From an uncultured Bacteroidota bacterium (GTDB lineage: Bacteria; Bacteroidota; Bacteroidia; Bacteroidales; F082), in assembly GCA_900542475.1 (NCBI GenBank), contig UQNO01000002.1, forward strand, positions 62,001 to 126,000: a stretch of DNA of 64,000 nt, written 5' to 3'. The notes beneath the pieces were generated by a model. It had not been told where the DNA came from and did no database searches. It saw only the letters and a program-made list of their open reading frames with translations. Both the position numbers and the translations under genes were made by a program. Positions 31,615 through 40,472 of this stretch are shown here, in pieces. Position 1 is the stretch's first letter, and every line of letters begins with the position of its first letter.

Positions 31615-33816
31615 ATGAAGATTCAATATAACACAGAGAGCAAGGTAGAGGAGTATTTCAAAGGATTCGATTCGTTGTTCGCTGAAAACGAGCGTTGTTG
31701 CCGCACCACGACTTTGGTGACCGACAACTACATCGTTCTCGGGCAGCTCACGGCCTTGCGTTTCATCGAGTGGGTGTCGCTCAACCCCGGAGGGGTGGTG
31801 GCATTGCCTACCGGCAAGACCCCCGAGTTCTTCATCAAGTGGCTGGAGTATTATCGCGACAACTGGGAACGCGAGAGCCAGACCGGGCTGATAGGCAAGT
31901 TAGGCATTCAGAAACCCGACTTCAGCTCTCTGCATTTCTTTCAGTTAGACGAGTTTTTCCCCATCAATCCGGAACACGAGCGCTCGTTCCGCTACTTTGT
32001 GAAGAAATATTACATTGACGTCTTGGGTTTCGACCAGCAGAAGACACACCTTATAAACACCTGGTATCTCAACGAGTGGGAGCAGCAGTTGTTAGACGGC
32101 GCTAAAAACATGGGTGAGATATTCACTGACGGGAAGGTGGATTTGTCGTTGCGCACTCGCATGGCGCTGAACAAACAAGAGGAGTTGAAGCAATGTGCCA
32201 TTCGTATGTTCGACGAGTGGTGCATGCGTTATGAAAGCAAGATACGCTCTTTGGGCGGCATAGGGTTTTTCCTGGGCGGCATTGGTCCTGACGGACACAT
32301 AGCGTTCAATGTGCGTGGCAGCAGCCCGTTCTCGCATACGCGCCTGACCACCCTCAACTATGAGAGCCAGGCAGCCGCGGCGGGCGACTTGGGTGGTATC
32401 ACCGCAGTGAGGAAAAAGGCTGTAGTGACTATGGGTTTGGAAACCATCACTTTCAATCCTGATTGCGTGGCGGTCATCATTGCCGCCGGTCAGTCGAAGG
32501 CCAAAGTGGTGGCAGGCTCGGTAAACAGTTTGCCCACACAACACTATCCGGCGACCTGTTTGCAAAGTTTGCCCAATGCGCGGTTCTTCATCACGCGTGC
32601 CTCGGCGGTGGAGCTGCCTTCGGTGAAGAACAGCCTGCACACCTTGTCTGTCGATGCGGTGAAAGGCAAAATAGACAAGGGCCTGCGGATGCCGCAAGAT
32701 GCTGTTATCCTGCACACCTCGCCCCATCACGACGATGTCGAGTTGGCGTATTTCCCGTATCTGCACCATTTAGTTCGTTCAAAGAGCATTCAAAACCATT
32801 TCGCCTATTGTACCAATGGCTACACCTCGGTCACGAGTGAGTACCTGTTGAGTGTATATCGCAATTTGCTTCGCCGCATCGAGCCGAGCGAAGCCGCTCT
32901 CCGGCAGGAAAGCCTGGCATCTGTGTTTACGACAACATATCAAGAAGACCTGACGCATTATTTACGCGGCATCGCCAGCCTCAAAGAATCCATACAGCAC
33001 TATGCTGTGGCCCGTCGTATGGCTCGCAAATGGATGTCAGAGAGAGACTTCGAGTCGTTGCAAGAGCTGAGGGCGTTTGTCGAGGGCGAGGTTCAATGTT
33101 TGGAGACCCTTGAACTGGGTCGTCGCGAGCCGGAGACATTCCATACAGCCAAAGGCTGGCTGCGCGAGATGGAAGCCGAGTTGGTGTGGGCGCATTTCGG
33201 CATCGGCAGCGACCGCGTGAGTCATCTGCGCCTGCCGTTTTATAGCGACGATATATTTCCCCACTATCCCGACATGGATAATGATGTGAAGCCCATCGTA
33301 AATCTTTTGGAGCGGGTGAAACCCACCATAGTTTCCCTGGCTCTCGACCCGGAGGGCAGCGGTCCCGACACGCATTTCAAGACCCTTATCGCCATCGGCG
33401 CCGCATTAGAGCAATATCACGCCGCACACCCTGATATTGACCTTCACGTGTGGGGCTATCGTAATGTCTGGTCGCGTTGGCTGATGAGCGAGGTAAACAC
33501 CATGATACCGGTGTCGCTAAACAGTTTTGCCGTTATTCGCAATATGTTCGACACCTGCTACCTCAGTCAGCGCGGAGCCGAGTTCCCAAGTTATGAGCAC
33601 GACGGCCCGTTTAGCGAGTTGGCACAAAAGGTTTGGGTGGAGCAGTTCGACGATGTGTGCAACCTGTTGGGCGAAGGCTATTTCTATCGAGGCAACGACC
33701 CGATGCTCAAACGAGCGTACGGAATGATATATCTTAAGGATATGAAGTATGATGAGTTTGTGAAATATATGAAACCGGTGCAAAAGCTGTTGGACACAAA
33801 GGCGGCAATGCGTTAA
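31615..33816 (+). CDS. NagB-like glucosamine-6-phosphate deaminase fused to a PIG-L/LmbE deacetylase domain
   Basis: A 733-residue two-domain protein. Residues 1-345 are NagB-like: ALPTGKTPEFF, FQLDEFFPI, GGIGPDGHIAFN and AGQSKAKVV. From about residue 365 comes a PIG-L domain with the zinc motif HHDDVE and a later DPEGSGPDTHFKT block. Such fusions are common in Bacteroidetes but are usually around 660 residues; this one is longer. It could deaminate and/or de-N-acetylate an amino sugar. Inside a capsule locus it may act on a nucleotide sugar or on salvage. The ATG at 31615 is preferred to TTG 31612. Confidence 0.85.
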   Translation: MKIQYNTESKVEEYFKGFDSLFAENERCCRTTTLVTDNYIVLGQLTALRFIEWVSLNPGGVVALPTGKTPEFFIKWLEYYRDNWERESQTGLIGKLGIQKPDFSSLHFFQLDEFFPINPEHERSFRYFVKKYYIDVLGFDQQKTHLINTWYLNEWEQQLLDGAKNMGEIFTDGKVDLSLRTRMALNKQEELKQCAIRMFDEWCMRYESKIRSLGGIGFFLGGIGPDGHIAFNVRGSSPFSHTRLTTLNYESQAAAAGDLGGITAVRKKAVVTMGLETITFNPDCVAVIIAAGQSKAKVVAGSVNSLPTQHYPATCLQSLPNARFFITRASAVELPSVKNSLHTLSVDAVKGKIDKGLRMPQDAVILHTSPHHDDVELAYFPYLHHLVRSKSIQNHFAYCTNGYTSVTSEYLLSVYRNLLRRIEPSEAALRQESLASVFTTTYQEDLTHYLRGIASLKESIQHYAVARRMARKWMSERDFESLQELRAFVEGEVQCLETLELGRREPETFHTAKGWLREMEAELVWAHFGIGSDRVSHLRLPFYSDDIFPHYPDMDNDVKPIVNLLERVKPTIVSLALDPEGSGPDTHFKTLIAIGAALEQYHAAHPDIDLHVWGYRNVWSRWLMSEVNTMIPVSLNSFAVIRNMFDTCYLSQRGAEFPSYEHDGPFSELAQKVWVEQFDDVCNLLGEGYFYRGNDPMLKRAYGMIYLKDMKYDEFVKYMKPVQKLLDTKAAMR

Positions 33817-33852
33817 TTATATCAAGGTATAACATTATAAAAACAAATAATT

Positions 33853-34764
33853 ATGAAAGGTATCGTACTCGCCGGTGGTTCCGGCACAAGATTATATCCG
33901 ATTACCAAGGGGGTGAGCAAGCAGTTGCTTCCGATTTACGACAAGCCGATGGTGTATTATCCTATCAGCGTCTTGATGTTGGCGGGCATCAGGGATATTT
34001 TGATTATCTCCACACCTCAGGATTTGCCGGGGTTCAGGCGTCTTCTCGGAGACGGCAGCGACTATGGAGTTCATTTCGAGTATGCCGAGCAGCCCTCGCC
34101 TGACGGATTGGCGCAGGCTTTTATAATAGGAGAGAATTTTATAGGCGACGACAGCGTATGCCTGGTGTTAGGCGACAATATCTTCCACGGAAGCGGCTTG
34201 ACAAGAATGTTGAGAAACGCAGTCCGTGATGCCGAGGAGAATAAAAAAGCCACGGTTTTCGGCTATTGGGTGTCCGACCCTGAAAGATACGGTGTGGCTG
34301 AGTTCGACAAACAAGGCAACTGCTTGAGTATAGAAGAGAAGCCAAAGAATCCGAAGAGCAACTACGCCGTGGTGGGATTGTATTTTTATCCTAACAAAGT
34401 GGTTGAAGTCGCAAAGAATATAAAGCCGTCCGCAAGAGGCGAGCTTGAGATTACCACGGTAAACCAGGAGTTCTTGAAAGACGGAGAGCTGAAGGTGCAG
34501 GTCTTCGGCCGCGGTTTCGCCTGGCTTGACACCGGCACGCACGACAGTCTCTCGGAGGCATCGACATTTGTCGAGGTTATAGAGAAGCGCCAGGGCTTGA
34601 AGATAGCATGTCTGGAAGGCATCGCCTACCGCAACGGCTGGATTACAGAAGAAAAAATGCGCGAGTTGGCGCAGCCGATGCTGAAGAACCAGTACGGACA
34701 ATACCTGTTGAAAGTAATCGACGAGATGAAGGAGGAAGTCAACTCGGAGACGTTTACGAAATAA
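33853..34764 (+). CDS. rmlA: glucose-1-phosphate thymidylyltransferase
   Basis: A 303-residue nucleotidyltransferase. It begins [20 protein letters not shown] with the G-G-x-G-T-R-L loop, followed by [21 protein letters not shown] and [14 protein letters not shown]. This is the short RmlA1 type, which makes dTDP-glucose. rmlB, rmlC and rmlD are not in the window, so dTDP-glucose must be used by enzymes encoded elsewhere, or the operon has been cut by the debris that follows it. Confidence 0.95.
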   Translation: MKGIVLAGGSGTRLYPITKGVSKQLLPIYDKPMVYYPISVLMLAGIRDILIISTPQDLPGFRRLLGDGSDYGVHFEYAEQPSPDGLAQAFIIGENFIGDDSVCLVLGDNIFHGSGLTRMLRNAVRDAEENKKATVFGYWVSDPERYGVAEFDKQGNCLSIEEKPKNPKSNYAVVGLYFYPNKVVEVAKNIKPSARGELEITTVNQEFLKDGELKVQVFGRGFAWLDTGTHDSLSEASTFVEVIEKRQGLKIACLEGIAYRNGWITEEKMRELAQPMLKNQYGQYLLKVIDEMKEEVNSETFTK

Positions 34765-34973
34765 TCCATGTAGAGCAGGTTGAAAGCAATCATAGGAGTT
34801 TATGGGGAATCGGAAACTTTAAATAAAGACTTTGAAAAAAGCGGGGAAAGACAGTGCGATAGATAATATGGAGACAAGAAACCTCGGGGAAAAGACAGAC
34901 TTGTGTAAACTTGAGCAGTTCATGTTCGGGAAATCACAAGAAAAGGATGGAGTTTTATAAGACATTGTATCAA

Positions 34974-35075
34974 AACTTAAATTAAGAGAATTTCTTAATA
35001 AAGATTTTGGACAAAAATTTAAACAAGGGGATTTCTTAATAAAGATTTTGGACAAAAACTTAAATAAGAAAAATT
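34974..35075. repeat. 41-bp direct repeat (two full units and a partial one)
   Basis: A 28-base block starting ATTTCTTAATAAAGATTTTG occurs at 34990-35017 and again at 35031-35058. A related AACTTAAAT(T/A)AG segment lies on each side. It is part of the gene-poor region 34765-35835 after rmlA. Confidence 0.85.
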
Positions 35076-35092
35076 GAACAGTCAGACATCCC

Positions 35093-35248
35093 ATGAAAAA
35101 TTTTGTATCCGGAACATATAACAACCAAGGCTATTACAATAGTTTTAGTCCGAGTCTTATCAATCATCAATGGGAGATTGATGATATGGAAATCGTGACC
35201 CTTTTAAGTAGGGATTGTCGTTTAACTTTAAGAATTCAATATCTATAG
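35093..35248 (+). pseudogene. Fic-family protein remnant (N-terminus only)
   Basis: A 51-codon frame beginning MKNFVSGTYNNQGYYNSFSP, then LINHQWEIDDMEIVTLLSR, ending at TAG 35248. It matches the N-terminal segment of Fic/DOC proteins of Bacteroidetes ('FISGTYI.QG.YKSF.P..IN..W.IDdMEV..LLS.A'). The Fic core with its HPFxxGNGR motif is absent. A full-length Fic protein is about 370 residues, so this is debris. Confidence 0.6.
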
Positions 35249-35372
35249 ACGAGGATATGCCTTCTGAGGCTGCCATCGTATGCTTTTTTTCGGAGTTTTA
35301 TCGTAATTTGAGTAGTTTTTTGTCTTGTCAGGGCATAGTTGTCCCTTGTATGGAGGATAATGCTATACGTGG

Positions 35373-35712
35373 TTATGCAGCCTGATGGAATTCCGCCTTC
35401 GCAATTCTCCTTGCCAGTTGTACTGCATTAGCCGTGTGGATGCCGAAGAAGATGATCAAGATTTCCGTCTTCTTGATCCGGCCGTTTATCCGCTTGAGTC
35501 CGTAATGTTCCTTCTGCGTTCCAAAGGACCCTTCCATTGCCGTGGCTCGTACACGGGCAAGTTCTTTCTTGACCGAGCTGACAGAGGATGTGGTTTCTCG
35601 CTTCTCGCCTTTCTGCGAGAATGAAGTCGCTATGTTTTGTTCACTGCAGAAAGAACGGTTGGCATTGCCAGAATAACTGCAGTCGCCAGCCAGTTTGGGG
35701 AATTTTTTGTTG
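35373..35712 (-). pseudogene. DDE transposase remnant (C-terminal part)
   Basis: On the minus strand the frame ending at 35373 reads FPKLAGDCSYSGNANRSFCS, then RVRATAMEGSFGTQKEHYGL and TEILIIFFGIHTANAVQLAR. The segment 'EGSFGTQKEHYGLKRI..RtKKTEIL.IFFGIHTANAV' is the C-terminus of a Bacteroidetes DDE transposase. The N-terminal two thirds are missing. A TATCTTTG box on the same strand (35720-35727) sits just before the fragment, as if the middle of the element had been deleted. I cannot assign the IS family safely. Confidence 0.65.
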
Positions 35713-35758
35713 TCCTATGCAAAGATACAAAAAAATATAACATTGGCAATCAAATCGT

Positions 35759-35766
35759 TAGGTTTG
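35759..35766 (+). promoter_or_regulatory. possible -7 box for the HAD/HD cassette
   Basis: TAGGTTTG matches TAnnTTTG, 70 bases before the HAD gene. There is no TTG at the proper -33 distance, so support is weak. Confidence 0.3.
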
Positions 35767-35835
35767 TTTTGATTAATTTACGACCTTCCCTAAATAGAGC
35801 ACTAACAAGAACATAAAAAACTAACTAAAAGAACC

Positions 35836-36747
35836 ATGAAGAATGTAATTGCTGTTATTTGGGATTTTGACAAAACCCTTGTTGATGGATATATGCAAAA
35901 TCCTATATTTGAGGAATACCATGTTGATGCCACTGAATTCTGGAAAGAAGTCAATGCCCTTCCCGAGAAATATATGGAAGAGCAAGGTGTCAAGGTGAAT
36001 AGAGACCTCATATATCTGAATCAGTTTATTAATGATGCAAAACCAGGAGGTCGTTTTGCAGGGTTGGACAATAAGAAGTTGTTTAGTTATGGTGAGAAAC
36101 TGAAATTCTATCCTGGTGTACCGGAAATTTTTGAAAAGACAAAACATCTTTTGGATGACGATACGCTCTGTGGTGAGTATAATATTAAAGTAGAACATTA
36201 TATTGTAAGTACCGGTTTTGCCCAAGTTATTAAAGGTTCGGCTCTCAAGGATTATGTCTCCGGGATATGGGGATGTGAACTTATTGAGAATCGTGATGAT
36301 GTGAACAATCCATATATAAGCGAAATAGCTTATACAATAGACAATACAAGTAAGACAAAGGCAATTTTTGAGATAAACAAAGGTGCTCATGACGACCATA
36401 AGGTTGATGTAAATGTGAAAATGAATTTAGACCAGCGAAGAGTTGACTTCAAGAATATGATTTACATAGCCGATGGACCAAGTGATGTCCCTGCTTTTTC
36501 TGTCATAAAAGGACGTGGGGGAGCAACTTTTGCAATATATCCTCATGGAAGCAAGTCTGCCTTTAAGCAAGTGGAAAAACTACGTCAAGACGATCGAATT
36601 GATATGTTTGCAGAAGCTGATTATCAAGATGATACAACTGCTAATATGTGGATATGCAATAAAATTCAAGAGTTTGCTGAAAGAATTAAAGAGCAAGAAA
36701 AGTCAAAATTACAGAACACCAATGAATCACCAAAGCACCTTGTGTAG
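35836..36747 (+). CDS. HAD-superfamily phosphohydrolase
   Basis: A 303-residue protein. Motif I is VIWDFDKTLVDGY (nucleophile Asp and the +2 Asp), motif II is in HYIVSTGFAQVI, and motif IV is MIYIADGPSDVPAFSV. A cap inserted after motif I (about residues 20-110) makes it a type I HAD. It is likely to dephosphorylate a small metabolite or nucleotide. It starts a three-gene cassette with an unknown small protein and an HD phosphohydrolase. Codon use is AT-rich and unlike ugd-rmlA, consistent with later acquisition. Confidence 0.8.
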   Translation: MKNVIAVIWDFDKTLVDGYMQNPIFEEYHVDATEFWKEVNALPEKYMEEQGVKVNRDLIYLNQFINDAKPGGRFAGLDNKKLFSYGEKLKFYPGVPEIFEKTKHLLDDDTLCGEYNIKVEHYIVSTGFAQVIKGSALKDYVSGIWGCELIENRDDVNNPYISEIAYTIDNTSKTKAIFEINKGAHDDHKVDVNVKMNLDQRRVDFKNMIYIADGPSDVPAFSVIKGRGGATFAIYPHGSKSAFKQVEKLRQDDRIDMFAEADYQDDTTANMWICNKIQEFAERIKEQEKSKLQNTNESPKHLV

Positions 36748-36790
36748 CTAAATAATTAATTTGAGTACTTGAAGACAAAAAGACATAAGA

Positions 36791-37108
36791 ATGTATAAAA
36801 CAATTGAAATAAAAGACATTATAGGATCTTTCTGTGATATAATGTCTTACCAATTAAGTATCGATATGAATGACGTGAGAGAAGTAATGAAGATAGTAAA
36901 TGAAAAAGATGACTTTATTACAACAGTATTCACTCATAAGGCAATATGTCGCGTAAACGAACTTTTAGAAATAGACGTTGATGACAACAGTAATTTGATA
37001 TCCCCTGATGAGACTATTCGTAATGAGTTTATCAGAGAGTATTACCGTGTAGATTCCTCAACCCGTACCATTGTATCAGAAGTTATAAGAGAATATATAA
37101 AGCAATGA
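36791..37108 (+). CDS. small hypothetical protein of the HAD/HD cassette
   Basis: A 105-residue acidic protein (MYKTIEIKDIIGSFCDIMSY at the start) with mostly helical propensity. There are no membrane segments, Cys pairs or motifs that I recognise. Its stop overlaps the start of the HD gene by four bases (ATGA), so the two are translationally coupled and probably act together. Confidence 0.6.
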   Translation: MYKTIEIKDIIGSFCDIMSYQLSIDMNDVREVMKIVNEKDDFITTVFTHKAICRVNELLEIDVDDNSNLISPDETIRNEFIREYYRVDSSTRTIVSEVIREYIKQ

Positions 37109-38535
37109 AAGGTTATAAAATCTTCCTTGATACTGTACATGGATATATTTCTGTACCCAATGGGTATTGTGACAAGTTTGTAGATACAGCCAATTTCCAA
37201 CGTTTGCGTAGAATTGAGCAGTTATCTTCCCGTTCGTTATATCCATGTGCTCGTCATGACCGTTTCGTTCATTCCATTGGTGTGTTTCATATTGGAGAAA
37301 GGCTTTTGGATACAATCAAGTCTGACGGTGTAGAATTGGATGAAAGTCTGAAGCAGTCATTTCTTATAGCATGTCTGCTTCACGATGTTGGTCACTCTCC
37401 GTTTTCTCATACCTTGGAGAGTTGTTTTGGTAGCACGTCCGATTTGTTTGACGTGTATAAGTCAGATCTTGTAGCAGGTGGGATAAAAGACCAACCACTC
37501 CAAAAACTTGATGTAACTCAAACGGATGTAAAACAACATGAAATTATGTCTGCTCTTCTATGTGTCACTACATATAAGGATGCTATACAGTCATTAAAAG
37601 GCGATCCTGCATTGATTGGAAGAATGATAATGGGTTTTCAATATATTGATGATTCAAAATCATTAGAAAACTGTTTTATCTCCCTATTACATGGAGATGT
37701 TATTGATGCCGATAAACTTGACTATATATGTAGGGACAAATGGTCTTCTGGTTATCAGAACAATTCAGTTGATGTTGAGAGGATTATTAAGTCTGTAAAA
37801 TTGTACAGGGATCAAGATGGGAAATATAGAATTGTTTATTTGAAAAATGCTTTGTATGACATACAGAGTATGATTGACAACAAGAATTTCCAAAGTAATT
37901 GGGTATTTAAACATCATCAGGTTGTATATGAGCAGAAAATTTTCAAGGATGCTGTTCAAGAATTAGTGAAGAGTTTAGGCAAAGAAGTCAAGAAAGAGCA
38001 GTTGTTTAATTATCGCTCTTTCTTTGAAAAAGTTCAAGTTTGTGATGGCGTTTCTGTTTATATGTTATCAGATGATGATATAATCCATCTGATGAAGAGT
38101 CACTATGAGACTATACCTCATTTTAATGAATGGTTTTCACGCTCGTATGAATATGTTCCATTATGGAAAACATATTCAGAGCTTATTGCCATGTTGGGCG
38201 ATGATTTGAGTGACTTTTTATTGAAAGATGTTGGAGAGGTGTATGACAAGATTGAGGACTTTTTGCGCAATGAGTATAATGTGAAAGTGTTTACACTTGA
38301 AAGTACGCCATCAATGAAAAGTGTAAAACAAGGTCAAGTTTATTTAATGTATGGAGATGATTTGATTGTTGATTATACTGAATTAGGTATGCCCAAAGCA
38401 GATACTACATATAATAATAAAACATTCAAGTATGTTTTCATTGAAAGAACCTTGTTTGAAAAAGAAGGAATCAATCGAGAAAACATTGTTCTAAAGATTG
38501 TGAATTTTTTGAGGGAAATCAAACATTCTCATTAG
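37105..38535 (+). CDS. HD-domain phosphohydrolase (SAMHD1/dGTPase-like)
   Basis: A 476-residue protein. The HD domain shows RLRRIEQL and ARHDRFVHSIGVFH (first His). Then come LLHDVGHSPFSHTLE (the HD pair) and DADKLDYICRD (last Asp). This order and the RLRRI..L start are typical of the SAMHD1/YdhJ-type dNTP triphosphohydrolase branch, which cleaves dNTPs or related nucleotides. Together with the HAD gene it could deplete nucleotides; a phage-defence role is inference. It is followed by a hairpin at 38546. Confidence 0.82.
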   Translation: MKGYKIFLDTVHGYISVPNGYCDKFVDTANFQRLRRIEQLSSRSLYPCARHDRFVHSIGVFHIGERLLDTIKSDGVELDESLKQSFLIACLLHDVGHSPFSHTLESCFGSTSDLFDVYKSDLVAGGIKDQPLQKLDVTQTDVKQHEIMSALLCVTTYKDAIQSLKGDPALIGRMIMGFQYIDDSKSLENCFISLLHGDVIDADKLDYICRDKWSSGYQNNSVDVERIIKSVKLYRDQDGKYRIVYLKNALYDIQSMIDNKNFQSNWVFKHHQVVYEQKIFKDAVQELVKSLGKEVKKEQLFNYRSFFEKVQVCDGVSVYMLSDDDIIHLMKSHYETIPHFNEWFSRSYEYVPLWKTYSELIAMLGDDLSDFLLKDVGEVYDKIEDFLRNEYNVKVFTLESTPSMKSVKQGQVYLMYGDDLIVDYTELGMPKADTTYNNKTFKYVFIERTLFEKEGINRENIVLKIVNFLREIKHSH

Positions 38536-38545
38536 AAATACAATA

Positions 38546-38571
38546 TATAGGCACTTGCAAAAGTGCCTATA
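38546..38571 (+). terminator. hairpin closing the HAD/HD cassette
   Basis: A perfect 11-bp stem TATAGGCACTT / AAGTGCCTATA with a GCAA loop. No T run follows, so termination is likely but not certain. Confidence 0.55.
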
Positions 38572-38648
38572 CAAAGGGCTATGCCCTAAATTGAGTACTA
38601 ACAATAGTTTCCTCAACAGAAATATAATAACGACATAAACATATAACG

Positions 38649-39857
38649 ATGTTTAATCTCAATAAATTCATTGGTCGGTATGTGACCAAGCGTGAAACAA
38701 GTATGTTTGCTCAAGATATCGAGTCAAACAAGGAGAAGCTTTCAGCCGAAATTAAAGATAAGAAAGTGTGTGTAATTGGTGGAGCCGGCTCTATCGGTTC
38801 TTCATTCATCAAGGCTGTACTGCGCTTTGAGCCAAAGAGTGTCGTAGTTGTTGACTTGAATGAGAACGGATTGGCAGAGTTGGTTCGTGATGTGCGCAGT
38901 ACAGAAGGACTTTATGTGCCTGATGAGTTCTGTTGCTATACTCTCAACTTTGCAGATCCAATTTTCGAACGTATTTTCCGTGAGGAGAAAGGCTTTGACA
39001 TTGTAGCAAACTTCTCTGCACACAAACATGTGCGTTCAGAAAAAGATAAATACAGTGTACAAGCACTTATTGAGAACAATGACCTCAATGCCAAAAAGTT
39101 AATGGATTTACTTTGCGTATATCCTCCCAAACATTTCTTCTGTGTTTCTACAGATAAGGCTGCTAACCCAGTTAATATTATGGGAGCCAGCAAGCGAATC
39201 ATGGAAGATTTGGTAATGGCTTATAATGAGCATTTCAAGGTAACCACTGCTCGATTTGCTAATGTAGCTTTCTCTAATGGTTCTTTACCAGATGGCTGGA
39301 TTCATCGCTTGCAGAAGAAGCAGCCATTGGCAGCACCATCTGATGTGAAGCGCTATTTTGTATCTCTTGAGGAGTCTGGTCAGATTTGTATGTTGGCTTG
39401 TATCCTTGGTAATGGTGGTGAAGTGTTCTTCCCTAAGTTGGGTGAAGAACAGATGCTTACTTTCTCATCTATCTGCGATGACTTTATAAAGGCTGAGGGA
39501 TTTAAGAAAGTGGAGTGTCAGAATGACCCAGAGGCAAAGAAGTATGCAGCCGAAATGGATTATGAAAGTGACAACTATCCTGTAGTTTATTTCAAGAGTG
39601 ATACCACAGGAGAAAAGGCTTACGAGGAATTCTACGTTCCTGGTGAGAAGATAAATATGACTCGATTCTCTGCACTTGGTGTAGTAGAGGAGACACCCCG
39701 TCATCCGATGTTAGAGATTAATCAGTTCTTCGATGAGTTGGAGGGTATCTTTGCCGAAGAAAACTTTACTAAAGCAGAAGTGGTAGAAGCAATAAAGCGC
39801 TTCATCCCGAACTTCGAGCATGAAGAAAAAGGTAAGAACCTGGATTCCAAGATGTAG
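38649..39857 (+). CDS. legB: UDP-GlcNAc 4,6-dehydratase-like (LegB type)
   Basis: A 402-residue extended SDR of the CapD/PglF/FlaA1 group. The NAD loop is GGAGSIGSSFIKAV, and there is FSAHKHVRSEKD, and STDKAANPVNIMGASKRIME, in which Met replaces the usual Tyr of YxxxK, as is typical for this dehydratase group. The order of genes that follow (aminotransferase, acetyltransferase, synthase, hydrolysing epimerase, cytidylyltransferase) makes it the first enzyme of a legionaminic-type pathway: it forms the 4-keto-6-deoxy sugar from a nucleotide-GlcNAc. Alternatively it could feed a bacillosamine branch. Confidence 0.82.
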   Translation: MFNLNKFIGRYVTKRETSMFAQDIESNKEKLSAEIKDKKVCVIGGAGSIGSSFIKAVLRFEPKSVVVVDLNENGLAELVRDVRSTEGLYVPDEFCCYTLNFADPIFERIFREEKGFDIVANFSAHKHVRSEKDKYSVQALIENNDLNAKKLMDLLCVYPPKHFFCVSTDKAANPVNIMGASKRIMEDLVMAYNEHFKVTTARFANVAFSNGSLPDGWIHRLQKKQPLAAPSDVKRYFVSLEESGQICMLACILGNGGEVFFPKLGEEQMLTFSSICDDFIKAEGFKKVECQNDPEAKKYAAEMDYESDNYPVVYFKSDTTGEKAYEEFYVPGEKINMTRFSALGVVEETPRHPMLEINQFFDELEGIFAEENFTKAEVVEAIKRFIPNFEHEEKGKNLDSKM

Positions 39858-39860
39858 TTA

Positions 39861-39975
39861 TTGAGAGACAAAAAGTCGAAGAGAGGAAAAAAGACAGATA
39901 GACTAAATGTTGAAAAGGTTAAAAGTTGAAGAGATAAAGAGAGTAAAAGTCAAAGGGGTAGAAGTTAAGGAGGCA
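39861..39975. repeat. degenerate purine-rich spacer repeat
   Basis: Repeated short blocks of the type AAAAGTCGAAGAG, AAAAGTTGAAGAG and AAAAGTCAAAGGG follow the legB stop. The block AAAGTCGAAGAG is found in reverse complement inside legC (see 40890-40975). Confidence 0.6.
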
Positions 39976-39981
39976 TAGAGA

Positions 39982-40281
39982 ATGGAACGAAACTTTGAAA
40001 ACTTGTACATTTGGAAGGAGTCGAGAGTCTTAATTGGGTCTATTTATAAAATGATGGATAAATGTAAAGACTACGGATTCAAAGATCAGATTCAACGAGC
40101 AGCGGTTTCTATAATGAATAACATTGCCTAGGGACATGAATCTGGAACAGATGCTAAGTTTTTATAGTTCTTGAATATTGCAAGAGGTAGTTGTGGCGAA
40201 GTTCGTTCGATGTTGTATTTATGCGAAGACCTCGGTTTTTGCACCGTAACAGAGATAGAGAATCTCTTCAAATACAAGTAA
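39982..40281 (+). pseudogene. four-helix-bundle (S23/IVP-like) protein gene with two in-frame TAG codons
   Basis: From ATG 39982 the frame encodes MERNFENLYIWKESRVLIGS and continues with FKDQIQRAAVSIMNNIA. TAG at 40129 stands where the family has the Glu of 'IAEGHE', and a second TAG at 40165 follows 'DAKFL'. Reading resumes as FLNIARGSCGEVRSMLYLCE up to a true stop at 40281. The protein family (about 120 residues) is the four-helix-bundle group linked to 23S rRNA intervening sequences and diversity elements. The 99 codons make a complete but inactive gene. Confidence 0.75.
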
Positions 40282-40387
40282 GAAAAATAACTTCAGGTAT
40301 TGTAAAATTAGCAGATACTTTATCAAAGAAAAACTCCCCAAACAAATAACCTTTTTTTATATTCAGAGTCTTCGCTTCTTTGCTCAT

Positions 40388-40462
40388 TTTGACTCTCAGA
40401 CCTATTGACTCTCAGACCCTTGGGCTTTCAGACTTTCAGCCTCTCAGCCCTTTAGACTATAA
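40388..40462. repeat. pyrimidine-rich GACTCTCAGAC-type simple repeat before legC
   Basis: About six imperfect copies of GACT(C/T)TCAGAC- or TCTCAGCC-like blocks precede the ATG of legC. The purine-rich repeat behind legB (39861) is its complement in character; together they bracket the pseudogene. Confidence 0.65.
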
Positions 40463-40472
40463 AAATAAAAAG

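Noticed and set aside
35385..35624. A 79-codon plus-strand frame in the transposase remnant
   Set aside because: The minus strand encodes the recognisable transposase C-terminus over the same bases.
39982..40281. TAG readthrough or suppression in the four-helix-bundle gene
   Set aside because: Several genes end in TAG (for example at 8867 and 10298), and the two stops fall in a gene type often degraded. Pseudogene is the plain reading.
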